A DNA stretch of 64,000 bases from Acidipila sp. EB88 (lineage in GTDB: Bacteria > Acidobacteriota > Terriglobia > Terriglobales > Acidobacteriaceae), in assembly GCF_003858395.1 (NCBI RefSeq), contig NZ_QWEV01000005.1, forward strand, positions 2,418,001-2,482,000, written 5' to 3'. A model generated the notes under the pieces. It did no database searches and was not told where the DNA came from. It saw nothing but the letters and a program-made list of their open reading frames with translations. Shown here in pieces: positions 36,036 to 44,677 of the stretch; position 1 is the stretch's first letter, and the number at the start of each line of letters is the position of its first letter. The translations under genes were made by a program, and so were the position numbers.

Positions 36036-36479
36036 GTGGCAGCTGTCCTGCGGGCCGCTTTCGGCTACTTCTTCCTTGTCTTCATGGTCCGAATCGTTGG
36101 CCGCCGACCCGGCAAGCAGATGAACCCGTTCGAGTTCGTCCTGATCTTCTTTATCGGCGGGCTGGCTCTTACATTCACTGTTGCTGATGACCGGTCGCTC
36201 ACCAATGCGTTTACGCAGATCCTCACAATTGGCATCTCGCACTACTTTCTGATCATGCTCAGGGAGCGTTATCCGCGTATCGCGCTGCTCCTGGATGGCT
36301 CCCCTATCCTACTGTTGCGTAAGGGACGGTGGCAGACGGAAGCCATGGAGGGCATGCTCATTCAGGCGGATGATGTCATGACCGCCGCGCGCGACAAGGG
36401 TCTGTACTCCCTCAGCGAGATTGACTACGCCGTGCTGGAACGAAACGGCGAAATCACGATCGCGGCTGTCACAAAGTAG
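36036..36479 (+). CDS. DUF421/YetF-like membrane protein (first of two)
   Basis: A 147-aa protein starting with GTG at 36036 (CAGGAG ribosome-binding site 6 nt before). Two to three membrane helices (FGYFFLVFMVRIVGRR; FEFVLIFFIGGLALTFTVAD; FTQILTIGISHYFLIML) are followed by the cytoplasmic DUF421 domain: LDGSPILLLRKGRWQTEAME, MLIQADDVMTAARDKGLYSLSEIDYAVLE (two blocks) and NGEITI. An upstream extension to 35928 would overlap the tsf terminator and is rejected. Function of DUF421 proteins is poorly known; some are linked to stress or sporulation. Confidence 0.82.
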   Translation: MAAVLRAAFGYFFLVFMVRIVGRRPGKQMNPFEFVLIFFIGGLALTFTVADDRSLTNAFTQILTIGISHYFLIMLRERYPRIALLLDGSPILLLRKGRWQTEAMEGMLIQADDVMTAARDKGLYSLSEIDYAVLERNGEITIAAVTK

Positions 36480-36504
36480 CGCTTCCCAGCGAAAGGTCCT
36501 GACC

Positions 36505-37062
36505 GTGAATACCGAAACGCGCGCAGTAGAAGACTCGATTGCCAAGGTTGACAACGAGCTTGCCGTTGGCGAAGACCTCGATTTTCAACGGCGCTGGTGG
36601 CGCTTTGAGAAGTGGATCTGGCGATTTTTTGCCCTGCTTGTTCTCGCCGATATAGCGGGTCTGTTCGGTCGCGGCCCCCTTGCCAAAGCGCAAAAGCATA
36701 CTCCCGACGGTGCAATGCACATTAAGTACGAGCGCATTGAGCGCTTCTCCACTCCATCCATACTGACCATTCAACTCGGGCCCGCATCGGTGCGGAAGGG
36801 CACAGTGCACGTGTGGGTCAGTTCTTCAGTCGTAGACCGGTTGGGCAACCAGCGCGTCATTCCGGCGCCGTCACAGTCGGAAGTGGTGAAGGATGGCGTG
36901 ATCTACACATTTCCCGCAGACGATGTGCCGAGCGAAATTGCTTTCGCACTTCAGCCTGCCGACATCGGGCTGTCGCACCTTACCATTCGCCTGCTCGATG
37001 CCGACAACAAGCCGCTGCCGGCGCAGGACTATCTCAACCTCGATATTTTTGTGATGCCCTAA
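36505..37062 (+). CDS. Single-pass membrane protein between two DUF421 genes
   Basis: A 185-aa protein from GTG at 36505, preceded by GCGAAAGG. An N-terminal cytoplasmic segment of about 45 residues, one Trp-rich membrane helix (RWWRFEKWIWRFFALLVLADIAGLF) seen as WRFFALLVLADIAGLF, and a roughly 115-residue beta-rich outer domain (MHIKYERIERFSTPSILTIQ ... VVKDGVIYTFPADDVPSEI ... LDIFVMP). I recognise no named family. Its tight packing (25 bp after the first, 2 bp before the second DUF421 gene) implies a complex with both DUF421 proteins. Confidence 0.75.
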   Translation: MNTETRAVEDSIAKVDNELAVGEDLDFQRRWWRFEKWIWRFFALLVLADIAGLFGRGPLAKAQKHTPDGAMHIKYERIERFSTPSILTIQLGPASVRKGTVHVWVSSSVVDRLGNQRVIPAPSQSEVVKDGVIYTFPADDVPSEIAFALQPADIGLSHLTIRLLDADNKPLPAQDYLNLDIFVMP

Positions 37063-37064
37063 CC

Positions 37065-37571
37065 ATGTACACCATCACGCACGCCATCTTCGGCTACTTC
37101 TTCCTGCTGCTCGTTGTGCGCGTACTATCACGTCGCCCCGGGGGCCAACTCACGCCTTTCGAGTTTGTGATCGTCTTCCTGATCGGTGGCCTCATCATTA
37201 CGGCAACGGTCGGCGATGACAAATCCGCAACCAACTGCATCCTCGCGATTATCACGATCGGCCTCATGCATCGCTTGACTGCGCAGGTGCGCGCACGATT
37301 CAGCGGGCTCAGCCATTTCATGGATGGAGTTCCAATCGTGCTTCTGAATCGTGGGCGCTGGCACACGCAGGCGATGGATGGCATGCGTCTTAAGGACGAC
37401 GATGTCATGGCCGCGGCACGTACCCGGGGTATGCGCGACATGAGCGAAATTCGCTACGCAGTGCTGGAGCGGGTCGGCACGATCAGCATCTTATCCGAGT
37501 CTGATTCCAAGGTGCGTCAAGAAGAGATCGAAACGGCGGGCAACGATGCAGGGTCCAAGCACAGCGAGTAA
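37065..37571 (+). CDS. DUF421/YetF-like membrane protein (second of two)
   Basis: A 168-aa paralogue of the gene at 36036. ATG at 37065 begins 2 bp after the preceding stop. Helices: FGYFFLLLVVRVLSRR, FEFVIVFLIGGLIITATVGD, ILAIITIGLMHRL. DUF421 domain: MDGVPIVLLNRGRWHTQAMD, DDDVMAAARTRGMRDMSEIR, YAVLERVGTISIL, with a charged C-terminal tail of about 20 residues absent from the first paralogue. The pair shares the RRPGxQxxPFEFV motif, so they probably arose by duplication and may form a heteromer with the intervening protein. Confidence 0.82.
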   Translation: MYTITHAIFGYFFLLLVVRVLSRRPGGQLTPFEFVIVFLIGGLIITATVGDDKSATNCILAIITIGLMHRLTAQVRARFSGLSHFMDGVPIVLLNRGRWHTQAMDGMRLKDDDVMAAARTRGMRDMSEIRYAVLERVGTISILSESDSKVRQEEIETAGNDAGSKHSE

Positions 37572-39006
37572 TCAGGGACAGTCTTCCGAACGAACCGTGG
37601 AAAGCATGGTGCCTGCCAGGCTTGATCGCCTGCCCTGGAGTCGCTGGCACCTGAGAATCGTCATCGCCCTCGGCACCTCTTGGTTGCTCGATGGGCTGCA
37701 GGTCACGCTTGCCGGGTCGCTTGCCGGCATCCTTGAAGACCGCAACGGTCTCGCCCTCACGGCACCCCAGGTGACGGCGGGCGCAACCACGTACCTTGCT
37801 GGTGCCGTCCTCGGCGCGCTGTTCTTCGGATATCTGACGGATCGGTTAGGCCGCCGCAAGCTCTTCCTGGTGACACTCGCCACTTATTCGCTGGCGACGC
37901 TTGCCACGGCCCTGTCGTGGAACTTCCTCAGCTTCGCATTGTTCCGCGCACTCACCGGCTTCGGCATCGGTGGCGAGTACGCGGCGATCAACTCGGCAGT
38001 GGATGAGTTGATCCCGGGGAAAGTGCGGGGCACGGTCGACCTGATCGTCAACGCCACATTCTGGCTGGGCGCTATCTTCGGATCTGTCGCATCTTTTGAG
38101 CTGTTGCGCGGGCACCTGCTTCCGCCTCACATCGGGTGGCGCGTGGCTTTTGCCACCGCCGCTGTACTGGGTTTCGGCGTCTTGTTTCTCCGGCTCGCCG
38201 TGCCGGAAAGTCCGCGCTGGCTCATGCTGCGCGGGCATGACGAAGAGGCCGAAAAAGTTGTCTCCTTAATCGAAAAGTCTGTAGCCAGACACGCAACGCT
38301 TTCGGAGCCGCAAGGTGCTCCCCTGAAGCTTGCCGTGCGCGACTACACGCCCTGGGGCGACGTGTTTCGCAACATGCTTGGCGCGAACCTGCAACGCTCG
38401 CTGCTCGCACTTGTGTTGATGGTGGGGCAGTCTTTCTTCTTCAACTCGGTGTTCTTCACGTATGGCTTGATCGTGAAGAAGTTTTTCGGAGTGACAGACG
38501 CCCGTATGCCACTGCACCTGCTGCCATTCGCCATCGGCAGCTTCTTCGGGCCAATGCTGCTGGGCCCACTATTTGACAGGGTCGGTCGCAAGCCAATGAT
38601 CGCTGCGACCTACGGCATCTCCGGGCTGTTGCTCCTCGCTACCATCTATCCCTTTGTGCACGGCATGCTCTCCGCGCGAGGACTCGACATCTGCTTCAGC
38701 GTCATCTTCTTCGTGGCATCGTCTGCTGCAAGTGCTGCATACCTCACGGTCAGCGAGATCTTCCCACTGGAAATACGGGCGTTCGCCATCGCCATTTTCT
38801 ATGCGCTTGGTACGCTTGCCGGCGGGGTCGCCGCGCCCGTGTTTTTCGGGTTCCTGATCGCTTCCGGATCCCGCGGGAACGTAGCGTGGGGGTACGCCCT
38901 GGGTGCAACGCTGATGATCGCCGGGGCTATCTGCGAGCTGTTGATCGGGGTGGAGGCCGCAGGCCAATCGCTTGAGGCCATTTCCAAGCCGCTGCAAAGC
39001 AGGTAG
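37546..39006 (+). CDS. MFS transporter, sugar/organic-acid symporter type
   Basis: A 486-aa inner-membrane protein with twelve predicted helices. Sugar-porter-like motifs are visible: GYLTDRLGRRKLFLV (loop 2-3), GIGGEYAAINSAVDELIPGKVRGT (as GIGGEYAAINSAVDEL), AVPESPRWLMLRGHDEEA before the central loop and LGPLFDRVGRKPM (loop 8-9). Such proteins are proton-coupled importers of sugars, aromatic acids or dicarboxylates. The start at 37546 overlaps the second DUF421 gene by 26 bp; an ATG at 37606 is an alternative. The overlap suggests translational coupling to the DUF421 cassette. Confidence 0.88.
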   Translation: MQGPSTASNQGQSSERTVESMVPARLDRLPWSRWHLRIVIALGTSWLLDGLQVTLAGSLAGILEDRNGLALTAPQVTAGATTYLAGAVLGALFFGYLTDRLGRRKLFLVTLATYSLATLATALSWNFLSFALFRALTGFGIGGEYAAINSAVDELIPGKVRGTVDLIVNATFWLGAIFGSVASFELLRGHLLPPHIGWRVAFATAAVLGFGVLFLRLAVPESPRWLMLRGHDEEAEKVVSLIEKSVARHATLSEPQGAPLKLAVRDYTPWGDVFRNMLGANLQRSLLALVLMVGQSFFFNSVFFTYGLIVKKFFGVTDARMPLHLLPFAIGSFFGPMLLGPLFDRVGRKPMIAATYGISGLLLLATIYPFVHGMLSARGLDICFSVIFFVASSAASAAYLTVSEIFPLEIRAFAIAIFYALGTLAGGVAAPVFFGFLIASGSRGNVAWGYALGATLMIAGAICELLIGVEAAGQSLEAISKPLQSR

Positions 39007-39030
39007 CTCCGCCCGACGCGTGCCGCGGAG

Positions 39031-40092
39031 TTACCAGCCCAGCAGCACCAGCTGTGAGCAGAAGCCCGGCCCCATGGCCGCCAGGATGCCGTAGCTTCCC
39101 GCAGGCGGTCGGCGCTCGCGCAGGGTGTCCTCGAGCACGAACAGCACTGACGCCGACGACAGGTTGCCGACCTTGCGCAGCGACTCCCAGGACAGGTGGC
39201 ACTCCTCCCGGGTAACGCCAGCCGCCTCTGCCATGGCTTCGAGCACCTTGGGGCCACCCGTGTGCAGCACCCAGGACGTGATCTGCCCGCGTTCAAGGCC
39301 GTTCGCTGCGAGAAATCTCTCCAGGTCCTGCGGAAGGTGCTTGCGGACGATCGCCGGCACCTCGGGCGACAGCACGATCCGGAAACCCTCCTCGCCAATG
39401 TCCCAGCCCATTGCCTCTTCGGTGTCTGGGTAGAAGCTGGAGGCGGTGGCAAGCACCGCCGGACCTGCCGGCTTGTTCAACACAACCTCGTCGCCAGCCA
39501 CGATCACCGCGGCTGCGCCATCTCCGAACAGTCCGCTCGCGATCAGGTTTGCAACGGATAGATCATGCCGCTGCCAGGTCAGCGAGCACAGCTCCACCGA
39601 GAGAAGAACGGCAACCCGGTCCGGGTAGGCCTTGACGTAGTCGTCCGCCTGGGCGATACCCGCGGCACCGGCAACACAACCCAGGCCGAAGATGGGGGTC
39701 CGCCGCACATCGCCCGGAAGCCCCATGCGGTTGCAGAGATGCGCGTCGAGCGAGGGACTCACCACCCCGGTCACCGTAACGGTCAGCAACGCGCCAATCT
39801 GTTCCTTCTGCAGGCCCGCCCGCTCTAGGGCGGTGTTGATCGCCTGCTCGCCCAGCTCCTCGGCTACGCGCAGCCATGCCGCGTTGAATTGCCCGAACCG
39901 CGTCATCTCCGCGTACTCATGCAGGGGCAGCGCGAAATAGCGGCCGTCCACACCGACGCGCTGGTGGAAACGCTGCAGCAGCGCGGGGTTCTCCAGCTCT
40001 GCGCTCCAGTGGCGGGAGAGTTCCTCAAATACCTCTTGCTGGGTGTGATAGCGGGGAGGCAGGGCAGATGCGACAGCAGCAATTCGACTCAA
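39031..40092 (-). CDS. Type III polyketide synthase (chalcone/alkylresorcinol synthase-like)
   Basis: A 353-aa thiolase-fold enzyme with the complete type III PKS triad: Cys139 in TPIFGLGCVAGAAG, His277 in WVLHTGGPKVLE, Asn310 in LRKVGNLSSASVLF, and the C-terminal GYGILAAMGPGFC-like GSYGILAAMGPGFCSQLVLL. It condenses malonyl-CoA onto an acyl starter to make alkyl-resorcinols or pyrones. It is 67 bp downstream of a methyltransferase gene on the same strand, a common pairing in which the polyketide phenol is methylated. The FAD-dependent hydroxylase often found third is absent here. Confidence 0.9.
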   Translation of the reverse strand: MSRIAAVASALPPRYHTQQEVFEELSRHWSAELENPALLQRFHQRVGVDGRYFALPLHEYAEMTRFGQFNAAWLRVAEELGEQAINTALERAGLQKEQIGALLTVTVTGVVSPSLDAHLCNRMGLPGDVRRTPIFGLGCVAGAAGIAQADDYVKAYPDRVAVLLSVELCSLTWQRHDLSVANLIASGLFGDGAAAVIVAGDEVVLNKPAGPAVLATASSFYPDTEEAMGWDIGEEGFRIVLSPEVPAIVRKHLPQDLERFLAANGLERGQITSWVLHTGGPKVLEAMAEAAGVTREECHLSWESLRKVGNLSSASVLFVLEDTLRERRPPAGSYGILAAMGPGFCSQLVLLGW

Positions 40093-40159
40093 GGGAACTC
40101 CTTACGACCAGCCTCCACGGTACGTGTCCGGGTACGGCGGGGCAAGCGCAGACCCCACA

Positions 40160-40918
40160 TCACTCCTGCGAGGTCCAAATGATCCCGGCGAGGCGGTAGA
40201 GAAAATGCCGCCGAACGCGAACCCTGGCACCGTCGACCTGCGCAAGCATCGCCCCGAGTTCGCCGGCCGTGTAGGCGCGTCGCACCGACACCGGTCCGTC
40301 GTGGCGGGACAGCCGGCTGGGATCGACCAGTGAAAACAGTTTGGCGAGTACAAAATGGGCGGGGGTTCGCTCCAGGTCGTTGATCACCACGGCGACACGA
40401 GCGACGCGCAGCGCCTCACCGAGAAGAACCAGAACCTCGGCTGGCTCCAGGTGATGCAGGAAGAGGCAGCAGCTCACGATATCCACGCTGCGCGCCGGCA
40501 GCGGTATGGCGAGCGCATCTCCCTGCAGAGGTATGGGGCTGGGCAGGTTCCGCGGCCAGTGCTCCGGCAGGTGACTCGCCTGCCGGTCGAGCAGGGTAGC
40601 CCGAACCGTGATGCCGTCGGCGGCGAGCAGGCGCGATGCTGCCTCGAGGGCCGTGGCCCGCCCGGCAGCGACCTCCAGCACGTGCACCTCCTGCCTGGGT
40701 CCGGGAGAGTAGGGCATGGCCCGGACTGCCTCGCGCAGGAGCAGGTGATGGACCCTGTCGCCCCCAAACCAGCGATTCACAAAGCGCAGCGAGCGAAGCG
40801 CGCTGGCTACCTCGCGGGCGCTGCCGTGATCCTCGTCCAGCCATTCGTCGGCGCTTTTGCGTGCGAACTTCAAATCTTCTCCACGTTGGTTGTTCGTTCG
40901 CTCTGCTCGAGCAGGCAA
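40160..40918 (-). CDS. Class I SAM-dependent methyltransferase paired with the type III PKS
   Basis: A 252-aa protein with a Rossmann-type methyltransferase core. Motif I reads [20 protein letters not shown], a degenerate form of E-x-G-x-G, and motif IV region is [20 protein letters not shown]. Residues about 1-55 ([29 protein letters not shown]) resemble the N-terminus of methyltransferases seen with type III PKS genes. It probably methylates the polyketide product. Its start is 66 bp from the divergent pyrH start. Confidence 0.8.
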   Translation of the reverse strand: MPARAERTNNQRGEDLKFARKSADEWLDEDHGSAREVASALRSLRFVNRWFGGDRVHHLLLREAVRAMPYSPGPRQEVHVLEVAAGRATALEAASRLLAADGITVRATLLDRQASHLPEHWPRNLPSPIPLQGDALAIPLPARSVDIVSCCLFLHHLEPAEVLVLLGEALRVARVAVVINDLERTPAHFVLAKLFSLVDPSRLSRHDGPVSVRRAYTAGELGAMLAQVDGARVRVRRHFLYRLAGIIWTSQE

Positions 40919-40984
40919 CTGAAGTCACCTTGCCGCCACAAGCTTGGTGTAACGCCGGCGAGGGTCATGCGATACTCGAAGCTA

Positions 40985-41689
40985 ATGTACAAGCGTGTAG
41001 TGCTCAAGCTATCAGGCGAGGCGTTGGCCGCAGGCCGCGGTTTTGGTGTAGATGTAACGCTCGTCCACTCCATTGCCCGCGAGATCGCCGAAGTGAACGC
41101 AAGCGGCGTCGAAGTCGCCATCGTAGTGGGCGGCGGCAACTTCTTCCGCGGCGTTGCCGAGCAGGCCAAGGAAATGGACCGCGTCTCCGCCGACAACATG
41201 GGGATGCTGGCCACCGTGATCAACTCGCTGGCCGTGCAGGATGCCATCGAGAAGACCGGCACCCATTGCCGGGTGATGTCCGCTATCCAGATGCACCAGG
41301 TGTGCGAACCATACATCCGCCGGCGCGCCGTGCGTCACCTGGAAAAAGGACGCATTGTGATCTTCGCGGCCGGCACCGGCAATCCCTACTTCTCCACCGA
41401 CACGGCTGCTTCACTGCGCGCCATGGAGATCAAGGCAGACGTCCTGATGAAGGCGACCAAGGTCGATGGCATCTACAGTGCCGATCCCATGCTCGACAAG
41501 ACCGCGACCAAGTTTGACGAGATCACCTACGCCGAGATCATGCAGCGCGGCCTGAAGGTCATGGACATGACCGCGGTCAGCCTCTGCAAAGACAACAAGA
41601 TGCCAATGATCATCTTCAACATGGGGCAATCCGGCAACATCCGTCGCGTGGTTCAGGGCGAAAAGATCGGTTCCCTGGTCACCAGCTGA
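40985..41689 (+). CDS. pyrH: Uridylate kinase
   Basis: A 234-aa UMP kinase of bacterial type (amino-acid-kinase fold), converting UMP to UDP. Signatures are [80 protein letters not shown] and [15 protein letters not shown]. The ATG at 40985 matches the family N-terminus; a much longer upstream frame is antisense to the methyltransferase. frr, its usual partner, is not next to it. Confidence 0.97.
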   Translation: MYKRVVLKLSGEALAAGRGFGVDVTLVHSIAREIAEVNASGVEVAIVVGGGNFFRGVAEQAKEMDRVSADNMGMLATVINSLAVQDAIEKTGTHCRVMSAIQMHQVCEPYIRRRAVRHLEKGRIVIFAAGTGNPYFSTDTAASLRAMEIKADVLMKATKVDGIYSADPMLDKTATKFDEITYAEIMQRGLKVMDMTAVSLCKDNKMPMIIFNMGQSGNIRRVVQGEKIGSLVTS

Positions 41690-41705
41690 TTCCAAAACAT
41701 GATTA

Positions 41706-41745
41706 AGGCCGGGCTGCGGCAGGATCGTTTCCGCAGCTCCGGCCT
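41706..41745 (+). terminator. Long hairpin after pyrH
   Basis: AGGCCGGGCTGCGG pairs with CCGCAGCTCCGGCCT (one bulge), starting 17 bp after the pyrH stop. It has no T-run, so it may be a weak or Rho-assisted terminator. Confidence 0.5.
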
Positions 41746-41810
41746 CATGGTTTCCGCGCGCGTCGCCGGTAAATTCCCCCAGGTCCGCCCACCACGCGAG
41801 CGAGCAAGCA

Positions 41811-43013
41811 TTGGCTGCAGATCCCACAGAGCATCCTCCCAAGCCATCGCTGCTGAGCAGCGGTGATGACTCCACGGCCTCCCCCGCCCCCAGAGAACAG
41901 ATCGCGAGCGCACCCGGCGAGAAGCCGAGGGTCAGTCAGGATCGGCTGCCGGCGCTCACCGGGCTGCGCGCTTTCGCCGCCTGCAACATCGTTTTCTTCC
42001 ATTTCTCCAATCCAAAATGGTTCGGCCCCTTTGCGCCCATCGTGGACAACGGGTACACCGCCGTTTCGTTCTTCCTGCTGCTCTCGGGTTTCATCCTCTC
42101 CTACAACTACAGTGGCCGGGCGCAGCGTGGAGAGCTTCATATCTGGCGGTTCTGGGTCGCGCGCCTGTCGCGCCTGTACCCCGTCTACGCCTTCGCGCTG
42201 ATCCTTTCCTTGGGCATGCTCCACTCCGAGTGGCCGGCCCGTTCGCACCCCGAGTTCTTCGAAGGGCTTGCACTCACACCCCTGCTGCTGCAGGGCTGGG
42301 TGCCGTCGCTCGCCACCTTCTGGAACACGCCCGCCTGGACGATGTCGACCGAGGCGTTCTTTTACTTGGTATTTCCGTTCGCTGTCCGATGGAAGCGACC
42401 CCAGAGCATGGGCGGCACGCTGCTCCTGCTGATGCTTCTCTGGTTCGCCGGCATGTCGCTACCCGCGCTGTACCTGCACTTCCATCCGGACGGGGTGCTG
42501 CATGCCGGTCGGTACACGGATGGATACTGGATCCGCGCCCTGAAGTTCAGCCCGCCGCCGCACCTGCCGTCGTTTCTCTTCGGGATGGTGCTGGCTGACC
42601 TCGATGGCCGCATGGGCCGCAAGGGCTGGCGTCGTTTCGTGCTGGGGCTGTGCGGGGTCGGGGGCGTCTACGCCGTGCTCCGGTTCGGCACGGCAATCCC
42701 GTATCCGCTCCTGCATGACGGGCTGCTGATGCCTCTCTTCGCCTGCGGCATCCTGGGGCTCGCTGGACACAACCCGCTCTCCCGCATCTTCGGCTTTGCG
42801 CCCTTTGTTGCGCTGGGGCAGGCCAGCTACTGCCTGTACATCCTGCATTTCAACCTGTGGACGCTGATCCACGACTCCGGGCTTCTCGAGAAGACCGGGC
42901 TGATCCGCTTCGATCCCTGGCTGAGCTACTGCCTGCTTGCTGCCGGGGCCGGCACGGCGCTGCTGCTAATAGAACGCCCGATGCAGCGATTTATCCGGAA
43001 GCGCATGGCTTAG
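41811..43013 (+). CDS. Acyltransferase 3 family membrane protein
   Basis: A 400-aa integral membrane O-acyltransferase. After a 45-residue polar N-terminus, the family start RLPALTGLRAFAACNIVFFHF carries the catalytic-type His in FFHF. Further blocks are AVSFFLLLSGFILSYNY, FWVARLSRLYPVYAFAL and TPAWTMSTEAFFYLVFPF, all typical. Such enzymes acetylate sugars of lipopolysaccharide, exopolysaccharide or peptidoglycan. The frame begins with TTG at 41811 without an obvious ribosome-binding site; the true start could lie nearer residue 42. Confidence 0.85.
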   Translation: MAADPTEHPPKPSLLSSGDDSTASPAPREQIASAPGEKPRVSQDRLPALTGLRAFAACNIVFFHFSNPKWFGPFAPIVDNGYTAVSFFLLLSGFILSYNYSGRAQRGELHIWRFWVARLSRLYPVYAFALILSLGMLHSEWPARSHPEFFEGLALTPLLLQGWVPSLATFWNTPAWTMSTEAFFYLVFPFAVRWKRPQSMGGTLLLLMLLWFAGMSLPALYLHFHPDGVLHAGRYTDGYWIRALKFSPPPHLPSFLFGMVLADLDGRMGRKGWRRFVLGLCGVGGVYAVLRFGTAIPYPLLHDGLLMPLFACGILGLAGHNPLSRIFGFAPFVALGQASYCLYILHFNLWTLIHDSGLLEKTGLIRFDPWLSYCLLAAGAGTALLLIERPMQRFIRKRMA

Positions 43014-43177
43014 CCACTCTCTGACACGTGCACTGAAAGCCAGCCCCGCGTTTTGCCTCCTGCTTAGAGCCTGCAGCTGCCTGACCTCAGATGCTCATGA
43101 CTGAGCAGGGACTTTGACAGCCAGTGATATCCAGAGCAGCCGAGGTCTCGCGCTCAGCCAGCCATGATCCGCAGAAA

Positions 43178-43211
43178 CAAAGAGGCCCGCGCATGTGCGC
43201 GGGCCTCTTTG
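43178..43211 (-). terminator. Terminator hairpin of the beta-propeller lipoprotein gene
   Basis: CAAAGAGGCCCGCGCA-tg-TGCGCGGGCCTCTTTG is a perfect 16-bp stem. On the minus strand it follows the stop at 43232 by 20 bp and is followed by TTTC; it is symmetric and could also stop plus-strand readthrough from the acyltransferase gene. Confidence 0.85.
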
Positions 43212-43231
43212 CTCTTGGTCGCAGTTCCCGG

Positions 43232-44527
43232 TTAGGACCCGGATCCGGCAACGTTCTGCACGTGGATGATGGGATGGTTGCCGTGCGAAACAGCCGCGAC
43301 GCACTGGGTCAGGCCAGAGGTGTCGTAGAAGGTGTTTTGCGTGGCGGAGAGTCCACCCGTGTTGGGGTCGAGGATAAAGCCGCTGATCGAATTGCCGGCG
43401 AAGTTCGCAGTGTAGACAAAGCGTCCCAGTGCCGGTTCGACGATCACGCAGCCCGGGTAAGCGCCGGTCGTTCCTGTGCCGTTGGTGGCCAGTGAAGACA
43501 GGCCACCCGTGGACAGGTTGACGCCATAGCCCTGCACCGTTCCACCGATCTTGTTGGTGACGTAGACGTACAGACCGCGAGGATCCACCACGATGCCGTC
43601 AGGCGTTGTGCCCGTTGCAACCGGCCCACTGGGCAGGTTGGTCAACACGCCCGGCGCTGCCGACTTGTTGATGCCGTAGGTGATGACCTGGTTCTGTGCG
43701 CTGTCCGTCACGTACAGGAAGGTGCTGTAGGGGTGGCTGGCAAGGGCGGAAGGCGCCGTGCCTGCGCAGAAGGGGCTGCCCGTAACGGCAGTCAACACGC
43801 CAGTCGGGTTGCCGCTGGAGTCCACGACCTGGTTGTAAGCCTGCAGACCACCCAATCCTGCAGTGGGGCAGGCGGGGTTGGTGGTTTGCGTGGAGGTCAG
43901 CAGGTCCGTGGCGAAAACCTGCAGACCGTCGGTTGTCACGTTCACAGCCGTCGGAGCATTACCAAGCGGCACGTAGCTGCTGGAAACTCCGTTTACGGTC
44001 TGCGTCACGGGGGTCGACATCACTCCATTGGCATCTGTCTTGTACACATAAAGCGCGCCGGGACCAGTGCTCTGCGCCGTGAAGTCAGGTTGGTACGTTT
44101 CCACCACGTACACCAGGTTGTAGAGCAGGTTGCCGCTCGAGTCCGTAACAGAGTGCACCGTGACAGCCACCGGGTCAGAACCACTGGGGTTCACGGTGGT
44201 CTGCGGATACAGCTTGGCGTCCGTACCGATTCCGTACTGCACCAGCGTATTGTCGTCGAAGTTCACGACGTACAGGTTCTTGCCGACAGCGTCCGCAGCC
44301 AGCGACACCGGAGTCCGGCCGGCAGGGTACGAGTTCTCAGGAATGGCCGTGAGTGCGCCAGACTGTGAGTCCACGCGGAACACATTGATGACGCCCGGAT
44401 CGCTCTTGGAAGAGGTCGCATACAGGTAATCGACCGTGTTGCTTGTTCCACAGGAAACCAGGCCAGTGCCAGCACAGATCGAGGCCGTTGCGGCCAGGAT
44501 GCTCTGGCTCCATCGCTTCAACTTCAT
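43232..44527 (-). CDS. Beta-propeller (lactonase-fold) lipoprotein
   Basis: A 431-aa protein starting MKLKRWSQSIL with AAGGAAATAC just upstream; the longer frame is rejected. The signal peptide ends in a lipobox (GLVSCG), so it is probably a lipoprotein. The body contains about seven YVYVTNxxxGTVxGYxxxxxxG-type blades (for example LYVVNFDDNTLVQYGI; LYVYVTNKIGGTVQGYGVNL; FVYTANFAGNSISGFILD), the 6-phosphogluconolactonase/YVTN propeller pattern. Enzymatic activity is not implied; many acidobacterial members are of unknown function. It forms a tandem with the paralogue at 44678. Confidence 0.8.
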   Translation of the reverse strand: MKLKRWSQSILAATASICAGTGLVSCGTSNTVDYLYATSSKSDPGVINVFRVDSQSGALTAIPENSYPAGRTPVSLAADAVGKNLYVVNFDDNTLVQYGIGTDAKLYPQTTVNPSGSDPVAVTVHSVTDSSGNLLYNLVYVVETYQPDFTAQSTGPGALYVYKTDANGVMSTPVTQTVNGVSSSYVPLGNAPTAVNVTTDGLQVFATDLLTSTQTTNPACPTAGLGGLQAYNQVVDSSGNPTGVLTAVTGSPFCAGTAPSALASHPYSTFLYVTDSAQNQVITYGINKSAAPGVLTNLPSGPVATGTTPDGIVVDPRGLYVYVTNKIGGTVQGYGVNLSTGGLSSLATNGTGTTGAYPGCVIVEPALGRFVYTANFAGNSISGFILDPNTGGLSATQNTFYDTSGLTQCVAAVSHGNHPIIHVQNVAGSGS

Positions 44528-44677
44528 GTATTTCCTTCGCTCCGCGCCGCCGTACGATGCAGCGGAACTGTTTGGGTAAAGGGGCTTGCCCCCGATTGTA
44601 GAAGCGCGTGGCGGGTTCTGCCACACTCTGGTGCAGGGCAGGGGCGGGATTGCTGCCAATCCCGGCCCCTGCACGGG

